This document shows positions 18,791 through 27,029 of a DNA stretch of 64,000 nucleotides, in pieces. Position numbers and translations under genes: made by a program. Below the pieces are notes generated by a model. That model made no database searches, had not been told where the DNA came from, and saw only the letters and a program-made list of their open reading frames with translations. Numbering within the stretch: position 1 is the first letter of the stretch; each line of letters begins with the position of its first letter. Source of the stretch: UBA6059 sp964351595 (GTDB lineage: Bacteria > Bacteroidota > Bacteroidia > Cytophagales > Cyclobacteriaceae); contig CAYGOT010000011.1 in assembly GCA_964351595.1 (NCBI GenBank), forward strand, positions 1 through 64,000. Reading direction: 5' to 3'.

Positions 18791-18901
18791 TGCTGAATTG
18801 ATCAGCAAGAAAATCTTGCTCCAAATACAACCTTTCACTCCCATAACGACACCTTATGGGAGTGAAACTTAACATAGAGATAATGATTGTTTCCAATCAT
18901 T
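18791..18901. other. Cluster of four inverted repeats between CHAT and TonB-receptor genes
   Basis: Four inverted repeats lie within 111 bases: TGCTGA/TCAGCA (18791-18796/18802-18807), AGCAAGA/TCTTGCT (18804-18810/18814-18820), a 14-base perfect stem (18833-18846/18854-18867), and AATGATTG/CAATCATT (18882-18889/18894-18901). The first two share bases 18804-18807 and cannot form together. The 14-base stem could end CHAT transcription, but it has no T-tract. Confidence 0.5.
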
Positions 18902-19016
18902 TCAGTACCCAAGCGCAACATTCTGGCATGGAATCTGGTATAAACCGGAGGTCAATGGAAACATTTTCAAAGTAATACGGTCTATAACCCGAAACTCAAC
19001 AACTAAGCAATTCAGT

Positions 19017-21404
19017 ATGAATAAAATTTACTCGCTTTTTTTAGCGCTGATTTTTTTATGCCTATCGGCAAAAGCGCAAGAAAAAGTCACCATCAGTGGC
19101 TACCTCACTGATGCCTCCAACGGCGAGTCGCTCATTGGAGCTACCGTATATATCAGCGAAATTCAGGGCGGCACCATCTCCAATGTTTATGGGTTTTACT
19201 CTGTGACGCTCGAGCCGGGTACCTACAATGTAGAATACCGATATGTGGGTTATGAGACGGTTCCTCGTACGATTAACCTTTCGGAAAATCAGCGGATCGA
19301 TATCGAGCTGGGGGAGGTCAACCAACAGCTCGAAGAAATCATCATCTCAGCTGAGCCCGAGGATGCCAACGTCTCAAGCATCGAGATGAGCACAGCCAAG
19401 CTCGATATCAAGACCATTCAGGCACTGCCGGCATTCCTTGGGGAAGCGGACGTGATCAAGAGCATTCAGCTACTCCCAGGTGTAAGTACGGTGGGAGAAG
19501 GGGCTTCAGGCTTCAATGTTCGTGGCGGTAGCGTAGGACAAAACCTCGTGCTACTAGACGAAGCTCCTGTTTATAATTCCTCTCACCTGTTGGGCTTCTT
19601 CTCAGTCTTCAACCCTGATGCGGTCAAAGATGTGAAGCTGTATAAAGGTGGCATACCTGCCAAATATGGTGGCCGTATCTCGTCTCTGCTTGACATTCGT
19701 ATGAAAGAGGGCAATGCCAAAGAGTTCGAAGCTACAGGCGGTATCGGGACGATCTTCAGTCGTCTGGCATTAGAAGCACCTATTATTAAAGACAAAGCGA
19801 GTTTCATAGTTGCCGGTAGGCGATCATATGCCGATGTGCTGGCTGCTCCCTTCACAGATGTGCTCGACGATGGTGCCGCGCTCAACTTCTACGACCTGAC
19901 GGCCAAGGCCAACTACAACATCAATGACCGCAACCGGATTTTTCTCTCCGGCTATTTCGGTAGAGACAACTTCAAGTTCGACGAGCGACAAGGCTTCAGC
20001 TGGGGCAACAGCACCGCCACTTTGCGCTGGAATCATCTTTTCAATGATCGTCTCTTCTCCAACTTCACCGTCTTCTACAGTGACTATGACTACAATCTCG
20101 CCTTTGGAGAAAATGATCGTGACAAGTTCGAGTGGGATTCGCGGATACGCACTACGAGTTTCAAGCCTGACTTCACTTATTTCCTCACGACCAACAATGA
20201 GCTCTCCTTTGGTGGTGAGGTGCTCTACTACAGGTTCGATCCTGCTAATGCAATAGGCGTGAGTGACGGTGAAGCCACCAACATAAGCCTTGATCCTAAG
20301 TATGGCCTAGAGTCATCTGTCTACATCAGCAATGATCAAAAGGTCAATGACAATCTGTCAATTCAATACGGCATCCGAGGGTCTTCATTCACTTACATGG
20401 GGCCGGGCAATGTCTATACTTATGCCCAGGCAGAAGTACCTGGTGAGCGTCGCGATGTGGTCGGTATTGAAACGGCTGACCGTCGTGAGCCTATTGAGAC
20501 TTACTACAACCTGGAGCCCAGATTTTCATTCAGGTATCAAATGAGCCCATCGGCTTCCCTGAAAGGTAGCTACAACCGCATGGCACAGTATATCCATTTG
20601 ATTTCTAATACGACAGCATCCAATCCGCTCGACGTATGGACGCCCAGCACCAATAACATTGAGCCTCAGCTAGGCGATCAGTATACGGTCGGATACTTCA
20701 AAAACTTTGGAGAGTCCAATGACTATGAAACCTCTGCTGAGATCTACTATCGCTCTACCGAAAATCAGATTGACTATATCGACGGAGCAGACCTGTTGAT
20801 CAATGAGTATCTTGAAGGTGACATACTGAGTGGCATAGGTCGCGCCTATGGGTTGGAGCTCTATGCCAAGAAAAATGTAGGCAGGCTAAACGGTTGGGTC
20901 AGCTATACCCTAGGGAAAACAGAACTCAAGGTAGACGGAATCAACAATGGTGATTGGTACTATACTCGCTTTGACCAGACACACAATTTCAAAATCGCAT
21001 TGTTTTACGAGCTCAATGAACGATGGTCATTCAGTACCAATTTCACCTACCTATCGGGAACACCTACTACCTTCCCTACTGCGAGGTTTGAGCAGCAGGG
21101 GTATGTGGTTCCTTACAATGACAACAACGAAAGAAATAATATCAGAATTCCCGATTATCACAGATTGGACATAGCGGCCACACTGAAGGGACGCAAATAC
21201 AATCGCAAAGGTGAGCTAAGGAAGAACAGAGATTTTTGGGTATTCAGCGTGTACAACTTGTACAGCCGACGCAATCCATTCTCGATCTACTTTACTCAGG
21301 GAACGGATCGACCCGTTCCCAACGAGCCTATACCTACTCAGGCTCAGCAGGTCTCCATCATAGGATCATTTTTCCCATCTGTGTCTTACAACTTTACCTT
21401 TTAG
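19017..21404 (+). CDS. TonB-dependent receptor with CarboxypepD_reg-like domain
   Basis: The 795-residue outer-membrane protein starts with a signal peptide (residues 1-20, KAQ) followed by a CarboxypepD_reg-like domain at about 24-110. The plug region contains GFNVRGGSVGQNLVLLDEAP and SVFNPDAVKDVKLYKGG, and the rest is a beta-barrel ending in YNFTF. Such receptors import bulky ligands using TonB energy. A DUF4249 lipoprotein follows 5 bases after the stop codon, a common Bacteroidota pairing. No SusD-like partner is present, so the substrate is probably not a classical polysaccharide. Ligand unknown. Confidence 0.93.
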   Translation: MNKIYSLFLALIFLCLSAKAQEKVTISGYLTDASNGESLIGATVYISEIQGGTISNVYGFYSVTLEPGTYNVEYRYVGYETVPRTINLSENQRIDIELGEVNQQLEEIIISAEPEDANVSSIEMSTAKLDIKTIQALPAFLGEADVIKSIQLLPGVSTVGEGASGFNVRGGSVGQNLVLLDEAPVYNSSHLLGFFSVFNPDAVKDVKLYKGGIPAKYGGRISSLLDIRMKEGNAKEFEATGGIGTIFSRLALEAPIIKDKASFIVAGRRSYADVLAAPFTDVLDDGAALNFYDLTAKANYNINDRNRIFLSGYFGRDNFKFDERQGFSWGNSTATLRWNHLFNDRLFSNFTVFYSDYDYNLAFGENDRDKFEWDSRIRTTSFKPDFTYFLTTNNELSFGGEVLYYRFDPANAIGVSDGEATNISLDPKYGLESSVYISNDQKVNDNLSIQYGIRGSSFTYMGPGNVYTYAQAEVPGERRDVVGIETADRREPIETYYNLEPRFSFRYQMSPSASLKGSYNRMAQYIHLISNTTASNPLDVWTPSTNNIEPQLGDQYTVGYFKNFGESNDYETSAEIYYRSTENQIDYIDGADLLINEYLEGDILSGIGRAYGLELYAKKNVGRLNGWVSYTLGKTELKVDGINNGDWYYTRFDQTHNFKIALFYELNERWSFSTNFTYLSGTPTTFPTARFEQQGYVVPYNDNNERNNIRIPDYHRLDIAATLKGRKYNRKGELRKNRDFWVFSVYNLYSRRNPFSIYFTQGTDRPVPNEPIPTQAQQVSIIGSFFPSVSYNFTF

Positions 21405-21409
21405 TAGCC

Positions 21410-22339
21410 ATGAAAAGACTATTCATATTACTGACTACTCTGACATTATTGAGCTGTGAAGATGAGATCTTCCCTACGCTTAAGACCAATGACCCCATCA
21501 TCGTCGTAGACGCATGGGTAACCAATAAGCCAGAACCACAGACGATACGTTTGACAAGAACGCAGGACTATTTCACCAACCAATTTGCACCGGGTGTGAT
21601 GGGTGCGGAGGTGACTGTCACAGATGAGGACGGCCTCATTTACATCTTCACTGATCAAGGAGATGGGGACTATGTATGGGCACCCACTGCGGAGCTACCC
21701 ACCTTTGGTACCTCAGGTAAAAGTTACCGACTACTTATAGAGGTGGGAAGTACGACCCTGGAGTCCAATACGGCGATGGGTCGGGTACCCGTAATTGATA
21801 GCGTAGCATTTCGATTCGAGCCGGAAGGTGACTTCTTACCGGACAGCTATTTTGCTGATGTGTGGGCAAGAGATCCTGTAGGACCTGGGGACACTTACTG
21901 GATTCGCACCTGGAAAAATGGCGAATACCTGCGTAAACCGGGTGAGATTTCACTGGCTTATGACGCAGGCTTCTCAGCGGGTGGTAATGTCGATGGGCTG
22001 ATCTTCATTCAGCCCATTCGCGATAGCATTAATCCTTTCGATCAGGATGATAATGACGACTTTCTTTCGCCGTACAGCCCCGGTGATTCGGTTTATGTAG
22101 AGATACATTCTCTGACCGATGAGTCATACAAGTACCTTGCTGATATCCAGATTCAGACGGATCGCGAGGGTGGATTTGGAGAGCTGTTTGCTACGCCTTT
22201 GGCCAATGTAGGCACCAATGTCAAAGTGATCTCCAACGGAGGAGAAGACAAGGTGATTGGGTTCTTTAATATCGCAGCAGTGTCAACAGGCGGCAGGTTT
22301 TTGGATCCCAATAATTTGCCTGGAGAAAGACCAGAATAA
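21410..22339 (+). CDS. DUF4249 lipoprotein paired with TonB receptor
   Basis: The 309-residue protein starts at the ATG at 21410, which gives a lipoprotein signal with Cys16 in LLSC. The early VVDAWVTNKPEPQTIRLT segment and later NVKVISNGGEDKVIGFF block match DUF4249 of Bacteroidota. These lipoproteins regularly follow TonB-dependent receptors and may serve as surface ligand-binding partners, though this is not proven. The 5-base gap implies co-transcription with the receptor. It lacks the Cys-rich block present in the two DUF4249 paralogues at 49.6-52.3 kb. Confidence 0.85.
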   Translation: MKRLFILLTTLTLLSCEDEIFPTLKTNDPIIVVDAWVTNKPEPQTIRLTRTQDYFTNQFAPGVMGAEVTVTDEDGLIYIFTDQGDGDYVWAPTAELPTFGTSGKSYRLLIEVGSTTLESNTAMGRVPVIDSVAFRFEPEGDFLPDSYFADVWARDPVGPGDTYWIRTWKNGEYLRKPGEISLAYDAGFSAGGNVDGLIFIQPIRDSINPFDQDDNDDFLSPYSPGDSVYVEIHSLTDESYKYLADIQIQTDREGGFGELFATPLANVGTNVKVISNGGEDKVIGFFNIAAVSTGGRFLDPNNLPGERPE

Positions 22340-22346
22340 AAAAGGG

Positions 22347-22375
22347 TGCTCGGTGAGCTAAGTGCTTTCCGAGCA
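22347..22375. terminator. Weak hairpin between convergent genes
   Basis: TGCTCGG at 22347-22353 pairs with CCGAGCA at 22369-22375 over a 15-base loop. It sits between the convergent DUF4249 and mnmD genes and might terminate either. There is no clear T-tract and the loop is large. Confidence 0.3.
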
Positions 22376-22382
22376 TTCCTAT

Positions 22383-23066
22383 TTATGCCAGCTTGGTTGC
22401 CCTGATCATCTGCGCCTTACCAGGCGGTCCAGGCAGCCTTTCTACTTTAAAGCCGATAGCTTTTAGGTTTCGCTTAAAGTCTCCTTTCGCGCAATAAGAG
22501 CAGATGATGCCCCCTGGGTTGAGGAGGTAGTGCACCTTCTGGAGCCACTGTCGATCCCATAGTTCCGCCTGTTTTTCCGGAGCGAAAGCATCATAGTAGA
22601 CCAAATCATAGGTTTGATCTGATATGAAGTCCTGAAACGTCTGTTCAAGCTTCTCTAGTTTAAACTCGAGGGACAGTGAGGTCGCTTGATTCCAAGGCAG
22701 TTCATGCAGCCGATCAAACAACTCTGACACCACCGAGTGATTGAGCTTTTCCTTGTAGTTGAGTGCTTCTAAGATTTTCTGACCAACAGGATAAGGTTCA
22801 ATAGCCGTATAGCGAACAGGAAAACCAATCTCAAGCTGGGCCTTTAATGTGAGAATGACATTGAGCCCTGTGCCCATCCCCACTTCCAGGATTTCTATAG
22901 GTTTGCCCGCATTTTGCGATAGCCAATGGTTGAGGCCAGCCTTGATATAGACGTGGTTGGACTCCTGAATTGCGCCGTGGGTAGAGTGATAAGTCTCGTC
23001 TAGACCGGCATCATAGATAGATGAACTTCCGTCTTCAGTAGTGATTACGCGGAGCTGATCAGACAT
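22383..23066 (-). CDS. mnmD: tRNA U34 methyltransferase MnmD
   Basis: The 227-residue SAM-dependent enzyme matches the methyltransferase half of MnmC, which exists as stand-alone MnmD in some bacteria. It would methylate 5-aminomethyl-2-thiouridine at the wobble position of tRNA. The sequence shows YHSTHGAIQESNHVYI, the SAM loop EVGMGTGLN, and the YDAFAPEKQAELW block that is diagnostic of this family. Near the end PGPPGKAQMIRA matches MnmC. The FAD oxidase domain of full MnmC is absent. Its start overlaps the end of ispF by 8 bases. Confidence 0.9.
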   Translation of the reverse strand: MSDQLRVITTEDGSSSIYDAGLDETYHSTHGAIQESNHVYIKAGLNHWLSQNAGKPIEILEVGMGTGLNVILTLKAQLEIGFPVRYTAIEPYPVGQKILEALNYKEKLNHSVVSELFDRLHELPWNQATSLSLEFKLEKLEQTFQDFISDQTYDLVYYDAFAPEKQAELWDRQWLQKVHYLLNPGGIICSYCAKGDFKRNLKAIGFKVERLPGPPGKAQMIRATKLA

Positions 23067-23571
23067 TGAAGACCGACGGTTTGTCCGCTCGGAATATCAG
23101 TGCCACAGCATGTGCTGCTACCCCTTCTTCGCGTCCTACAAATCCCAGTCGCTCCGTGGTAGTCGCCTTCACAGAAATATCGCCAGGATCTACCTCCATC
23201 ACCTCCGCAAGTACCTCCACCATCTTCGGGATATGAGGTTTGACCTTAGGCTCCTGTGCTTCCAGCGTCACATCTATATTACCCACTTCATAGTGATGGG
23301 CGCGTAGCTTGGTCATCACTTCGGCGAGCAATTTTTTGCTATCAATCCCTTTGTACTTGGGGTCCGTATCCGGAAAATGATAGCCGATATCTCGCATATT
23401 GGCCGCACCAAGTAATGCATCACAAATCACATGGATGATCACATCCGCATCCGAATGTCCCACACCGCCTTTGTGATGATCAATTTTGATCCCTCCCAGC
23501 CAAAGCTCATGTCCCTCAGCTAGCTGGTGTACGTCATATCCGTATCCTATCCTTATCAATGGCTTTTTCAT
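23059..23571 (-). CDS. ispF: 2-C-methyl-D-erythritol 2,4-cyclodiphosphate synthase
   Basis: The 170-residue enzyme forms the cyclic diphosphate in the MEP isoprenoid pathway. The metal ligands are Asp13 and His15 in YDVHQL and His47 in IIHVICDALLGA. The GHSDADV and ATTTERLGF(V)GREEGVAAHA motifs are typical of IspF. It overlaps mnmD and is probably co-transcribed with it. Other MEP genes are not in the window. The M16 peptidase lies 28 bases upstream on the same strand. Confidence 0.95.
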   Translation of the reverse strand: MKKPLIRIGYGYDVHQLAEGHELWLGGIKIDHHKGGVGHSDADVIIHVICDALLGAANMRDIGYHFPDTDPKYKGIDSKKLLAEVMTKLRAHHYEVGNIDVTLEAQEPKVKPHIPKMVEVLAEVMEVDPGDISVKATTTERLGFVGREEGVAAHAVALIFRADKPSVFNV

Positions 23572-23599
23572 TTTATGCTTTTAGTTGACCTCCGCACTA

Positions 23600-24832
23600 T
23601 CATTTGGAGTGATAGTAGAGGGTCGAACAGTTATCTTTTCTTAGTATTTCCGGTATAGCCTCCAGCATATGCTCTCGGGTGACAGATTGGATCATTTCTA
23701 TCTCGGTGTTGACCAAATTGGGGTTTCCCAGGAAAGAACCATAAGCAATATTCATGGCACGATTGAGCACCTCTACTTCCGTATAGAGCAAGGTAGACTC
23801 AGCTTGGTTTTTCACTTTTTCGATCTTCTCATCAGTCAGTTGATGCCTAAATTCATCTACAAGGCCTTCGACCGCCTGATCAGCTTCCTCCAATGATACA
23901 CCTTCATTGATTTTCCCACTGATCATCAGCAATCCGGGATCTGCTGATCCACTGATATAAGCATTGAGCGAGTTGAAAAGTTTCTCTTTTTTGACCAGTT
24001 GCTGATAAAGTACGGAGGACTTACTCCTACCGAGAAGGTCTCCCATGAGGTCAGCCGTATAGTAGCCCTGACTTCCTCTTCCCGGCATATGATAGGCTTT
24101 ATACAAAGCCGCCAAAGGCACGTCTGCTTCTACGTCCAGCTTCCGAGCCTCGGTTTGTCTTGGTTCTACAGGTAGTGGCTGTCTTTTCCTTTCACCAGGC
24201 GGGATTGCGCCAAACCACTTATTGGCCAATGCCAGCACTTCTTTCTCGTTGACATCTCCTGCCACCACTAGGGAGGCGTTGTTGGGACGGTAGTAAGTGT
24301 AGAAGAAATCCTTGACATCCTCCATTGTGGCATCTTCGATATGGGAGATCTCCTTACCAATAGTCGCCCATTGGTAAGGATGCACCTGATACGCAAGCGG
24401 CCTCAACTTCAGCCAGATATCACCATAGGGCTGGTTGAGATAGCGCTGTTTAAACTCCTCGATGACCACCTTGCGCTGTACTTCGAGCACCTTTGGGTTG
24501 AAAGACAGCTCCATCATCCGATCCGACTCCAGCCAAAAAGCTGTTTCCAAATTGTTGCTGGGAAGCGTGATATAGTAGTTAGTAATATCTGTAGAGGTAA
24601 AGGCATTATTCTCACCACCTACGGCCTGCAACGGCTCATCAAAGGCCTCAATGTTCTTAGAACCTCCAAACATCAGGTGCTCAAACAGATGGGCGAAACC
24701 AGTCTTATCCGGCTGCTCATCCCGTGATCCGACGGAATAAAGTAAATTGAGAACGGCAGTTTTGGAGGAATGATCTTCGTGTATAAAAACCTTCAGGCCA
24801 TTGGACAGCTCATGCTGTTTGAAATCGATCAT
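23600..24832 (-). CDS. M16 family zinc peptidase
   Basis: The 410-residue protein carries the inverted zinc motif HxxEH as His48-Glu51-His52 in HLFEHLMF, with the distal Glu expected in the downstream EEF helix. It resembles a single-chain M16B peptidase or processing-peptidase-like enzyme. Starting at the ATG at 24832 gives MIDFKQHELSNGLKV, typical for the family; longer frames include an unrelated N-terminal stretch. No clear signal peptide is seen, so the location is uncertain. It is divergent from the fused E1 dehydrogenase. Confidence 0.88.
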   Translation of the reverse strand: MIDFKQHELSNGLKVFIHEDHSSKTAVLNLLYSVGSRDEQPDKTGFAHLFEHLMFGGSKNIEAFDEPLQAVGGENNAFTSTDITNYYITLPSNNLETAFWLESDRMMELSFNPKVLEVQRKVVIEEFKQRYLNQPYGDIWLKLRPLAYQVHPYQWATIGKEISHIEDATMEDVKDFFYTYYRPNNASLVVAGDVNEKEVLALANKWFGAIPPGERKRQPLPVEPRQTEARKLDVEADVPLAALYKAYHMPGRGSQGYYTADLMGDLLGRSKSSVLYQQLVKKEKLFNSLNAYISGSADPGLLMISGKINEGVSLEEADQAVEGLVDEFRHQLTDEKIEKVKNQAESTLLYTEVEVLNRAMNIAYGSFLGNPNLVNTEIEMIQSVTREHMLEAIPEILRKDNCSTLYYHSK

Positions 24833-24876
24833 AAGAAAAGAGTTGAGTAAAAATATAAAATAATTTAGGGGTCGGT

Positions 24877-24884
24877 TAGATTTG
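24877..24884 (+). promoter_or_regulatory. Candidate -7 box for the E1 dehydrogenase gene
   Basis: TAGATTTG matches the Bacteroidota -7 consensus TAnnTTTG exactly and lies 22 bases before the ATG at 24907. A convincing -33 TTTG is not seen at the expected distance, so this is only a partial promoter match. Confidence 0.35.
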
Positions 24885-24906
24885 TGAACCGCAAACAACA
24901 TTTCCC

Positions 24907-26886
24907 ATGAAATTTGATCCAAAACACCTATCGGGCGACCAGCTCATAGAAATATACCGCGCACTCATTACCCCCCGACTGATCGAAGAGAAGATGCTGA
25001 TCCTCCTGCGGCAAAACAAGATCAGCAAATGGTTTTCAGGTATCGGTCAGGAGGCTATTTCGGTAGGTAGTGGGCTGATCATGCGGCCTGAGGAGTACAT
25101 CCTGCCAATGCATCGCAATCTTGGTGTATTCACTAGTAGAGGAGTGCCCATGCATCGACTTTTTGCACAGTTTCAGGGCAAAGCTGATGGCTTCACCAAG
25201 GGCCGGGATCGCTCTTTCCACTTCGGCACGCAGGAGTATAATATCGTGGGCATGATATCACATCTGGGTCCACAGTTGGCACTTGCTGACGGTATTGCGC
25301 TAGCGCAAAAAATCAAAAAAACAGGTCGCGCCACCCTGGTTTTCAGTGGTGATGGCGGCAGTAGTGAAGGCGACTTTCATGAAGCACTCAATGTAGCAGC
25401 CGTCTGGGACTTACCGGTAATTTTCGTTATCGAGAATAATGGATACGGACTTTCTACACCCAGCGACCAGCAGTTCCGGTTTGATTCATTTGTCCAGAAG
25501 GGACCGGGCTATGGAATAGAAGCCATCAGCATTGATGGTAATAATATACTGGAGGTGTATCATACACTCTCCAAGGCTGCTGAAAAGATTAGAAAACATC
25601 CGGCACCTATCCTGATCGAGGCGAATACCTTCAGAATGAGAGGGCACGAGGAGGCCAGCGGAACTAAATATGTGCCGAAAGAACTCATGGATCATTGGGC
25701 TAAAAAAGACCCGATTGAGCACTACGAGAAGTTTCTGATGATGAAACAAATTCTTCATGAAGATCAGAAAGAAGCTATTCGAAAAGAGATCAAAGCTTCG
25801 ATTAATGAGGCAGTAACATCAGCGTTTGGCGCGCCTCCGATCGAGGTGAATACAGAAAAGGAAGTCGGTGATCTGCATGCACCCTATGAGTTAAAGCCTA
25901 TCGCTCCGGCCTCTGAAAAAGTCAAAGAGATTCGTTTTATAGATGCTATATCTGAAGCCTTGAGTCAAAGTATGGAGAAGTATCCCGACCTAATTCTCAT
26001 GGGGCAGGATATTGCTGACTATGGAGGCGTTTTCAAGATCACAGAAGGTTTTTTAGAGAAGTTTGGTAAAGATAGGGTGCGCAATACGCCACTTTGTGAG
26101 TCGGCGATCATAGGAAGCGGACTAGGCCTGTCCATCGCAGGAATGAAAGCGATGGTAGAGATGCAGTTTGCGGATTTCGTGACTTGTGGGTTCAACCAAA
26201 TCATCAATAACCTGGCTAAATCTCATTATCGCTGGGGACAAAATGCGGATGTGGTGGTTCGTATGCCTACGGGCGCAGGTGTGGCGGCCGGACCATTTCA
26301 CAGTCAGAGCAATGAGGCCTGGTTCTTTCATACTCCCGGGCTAAAGATTGTATATCCTTCCAATCCCTACGATGCAAAGGGACTGCTCAATGCAGCAATA
26401 GAAGACCCCAACCCTTACATGTACTTTGAGCATAAGGCACTGTATCGCTCTTTATCAGGCCAGGTGCCTGAGGACTATTATACTGTCGAAGTAGGTAAAG
26501 CAAAGGTCGTCACCGCAGGGACTAAGGTGACAGTAGTCACTTATGGCATGGGGGTACATTGGGCCTGCTCACTGGCTGAGGATCATCCCGATTGGTCTAT
26601 AGAAGTGATAGACCTGCGCACGCTGCTGCCATGGGATAAAGAGACTGTTGCTGCGTCAGTTGCGAAAACTAATAAAGTGATTGTGCTGCATGAGGATAGC
26701 ATTACTGGAGGAATAGGCGCTGAAATTGCGGCGTGGATTGGAGAGCACTGCTTCGCTGATCTGGATGCCCCAGTCATGAGAGAGGGAAGTCTCGATACGC
26801 CTATCCCTTTCGTATCACAACTTGAGCAAAACTTCCTTCCGAAGGATAGATTTGATGCTAAAATCAAGCAATTGCTTGATTTTTAG
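24907..26886 (+). CDS. Fused E1 alpha/beta 2-oxoacid dehydrogenase
   Basis: The 659-residue protein joins two E1 subunits. The N-terminal alpha half (about 1-310) has the thiamine diphosphate motif GDGGSSEGDFHEALN with Asn-Asn of ENNGYGLS, and HEEASGTKY. The beta half (about 340-659) has the transketolase-like Pyr region with ESAIIGSGLGLS and FHSQSNEAW. This is the branched-chain 2-oxoacid (or pyruvate) dehydrogenase E1 common in Bacteroidota as a fusion. E2 and E3 partners are not adjacent. A perfect palindrome overlaps its last codons. Confidence 0.92.
   Translation: MKFDPKHLSGDQLIEIYRALITPRLIEEKMLILLRQNKISKWFSGIGQEAISVGSGLIMRPEEYILPMHRNLGVFTSRGVPMHRLFAQFQGKADGFTKGRDRSFHFGTQEYNIVGMISHLGPQLALADGIALAQKIKKTGRATLVFSGDGGSSEGDFHEALNVAAVWDLPVIFVIENNGYGLSTPSDQQFRFDSFVQKGPGYGIEAISIDGNNILEVYHTLSKAAEKIRKHPAPILIEANTFRMRGHEEASGTKYVPKELMDHWAKKDPIEHYEKFLMMKQILHEDQKEAIRKEIKASINEAVTSAFGAPPIEVNTEKEVGDLHAPYELKPIAPASEKVKEIRFIDAISEALSQSMEKYPDLILMGQDIADYGGVFKITEGFLEKFGKDRVRNTPLCESAIIGSGLGLSIAGMKAMVEMQFADFVTCGFNQIINNLAKSHYRWGQNADVVVRMPTGAGVAAGPFHSQSNEAWFFHTPGLKIVYPSNPYDAKGLLNAAIEDPNPYMYFEHKALYRSLSGQVPEDYYTVEVGKAKVVTAGTKVTVVTYGMGVHWACSLAEDHPDWSIEVIDLRTLLPWDKETVAASVAKTNKVIVLHEDSITGGIGAEIAAWIGEHCFADLDAPVMREGSLDTPIPFVSQLEQNFLPKDRFDAKIKQLLDF
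26860..26883. terminator. Perfect 24-base palindrome inside the end of the E1 gene
   Basis: AAAATCAAGCAA at 26860-26871 and its complement at 26872-26883 form a perfect palindrome. It can fold as a hairpin with a CAATTG-type loop, and T residues follow. It encodes the last residues of the E1 protein and ends at the stop codon, so a terminator may be embedded in the coding sequence. Confidence 0.5.
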
Positions 26887-27029
26887 CACGTTTTGCCAAG
26901 GTTTTCCGTTGGTTAGTTGTTTATGCCTCTAGAAATAGAAAACTTTAAATTTAGCATATTCTAATAACCTCATCGGCTATCGCAAATAGCGCAAATCATA
27001 TATCATACTTAATTCAGGCCATTGCCGTG

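Noticed and set aside
21236..21409. Upstream extension of the DUF4249 gene
   Set aside because: The extension overlaps the receptor gene and hides the lipoprotein signal that begins at 21410.
24833..24922. Thirty-residue N-terminal extension of the M16 peptidase
   Set aside because: It covers the divergent promoter region and does not match M16 proteins, which start near the ATG at 24832.
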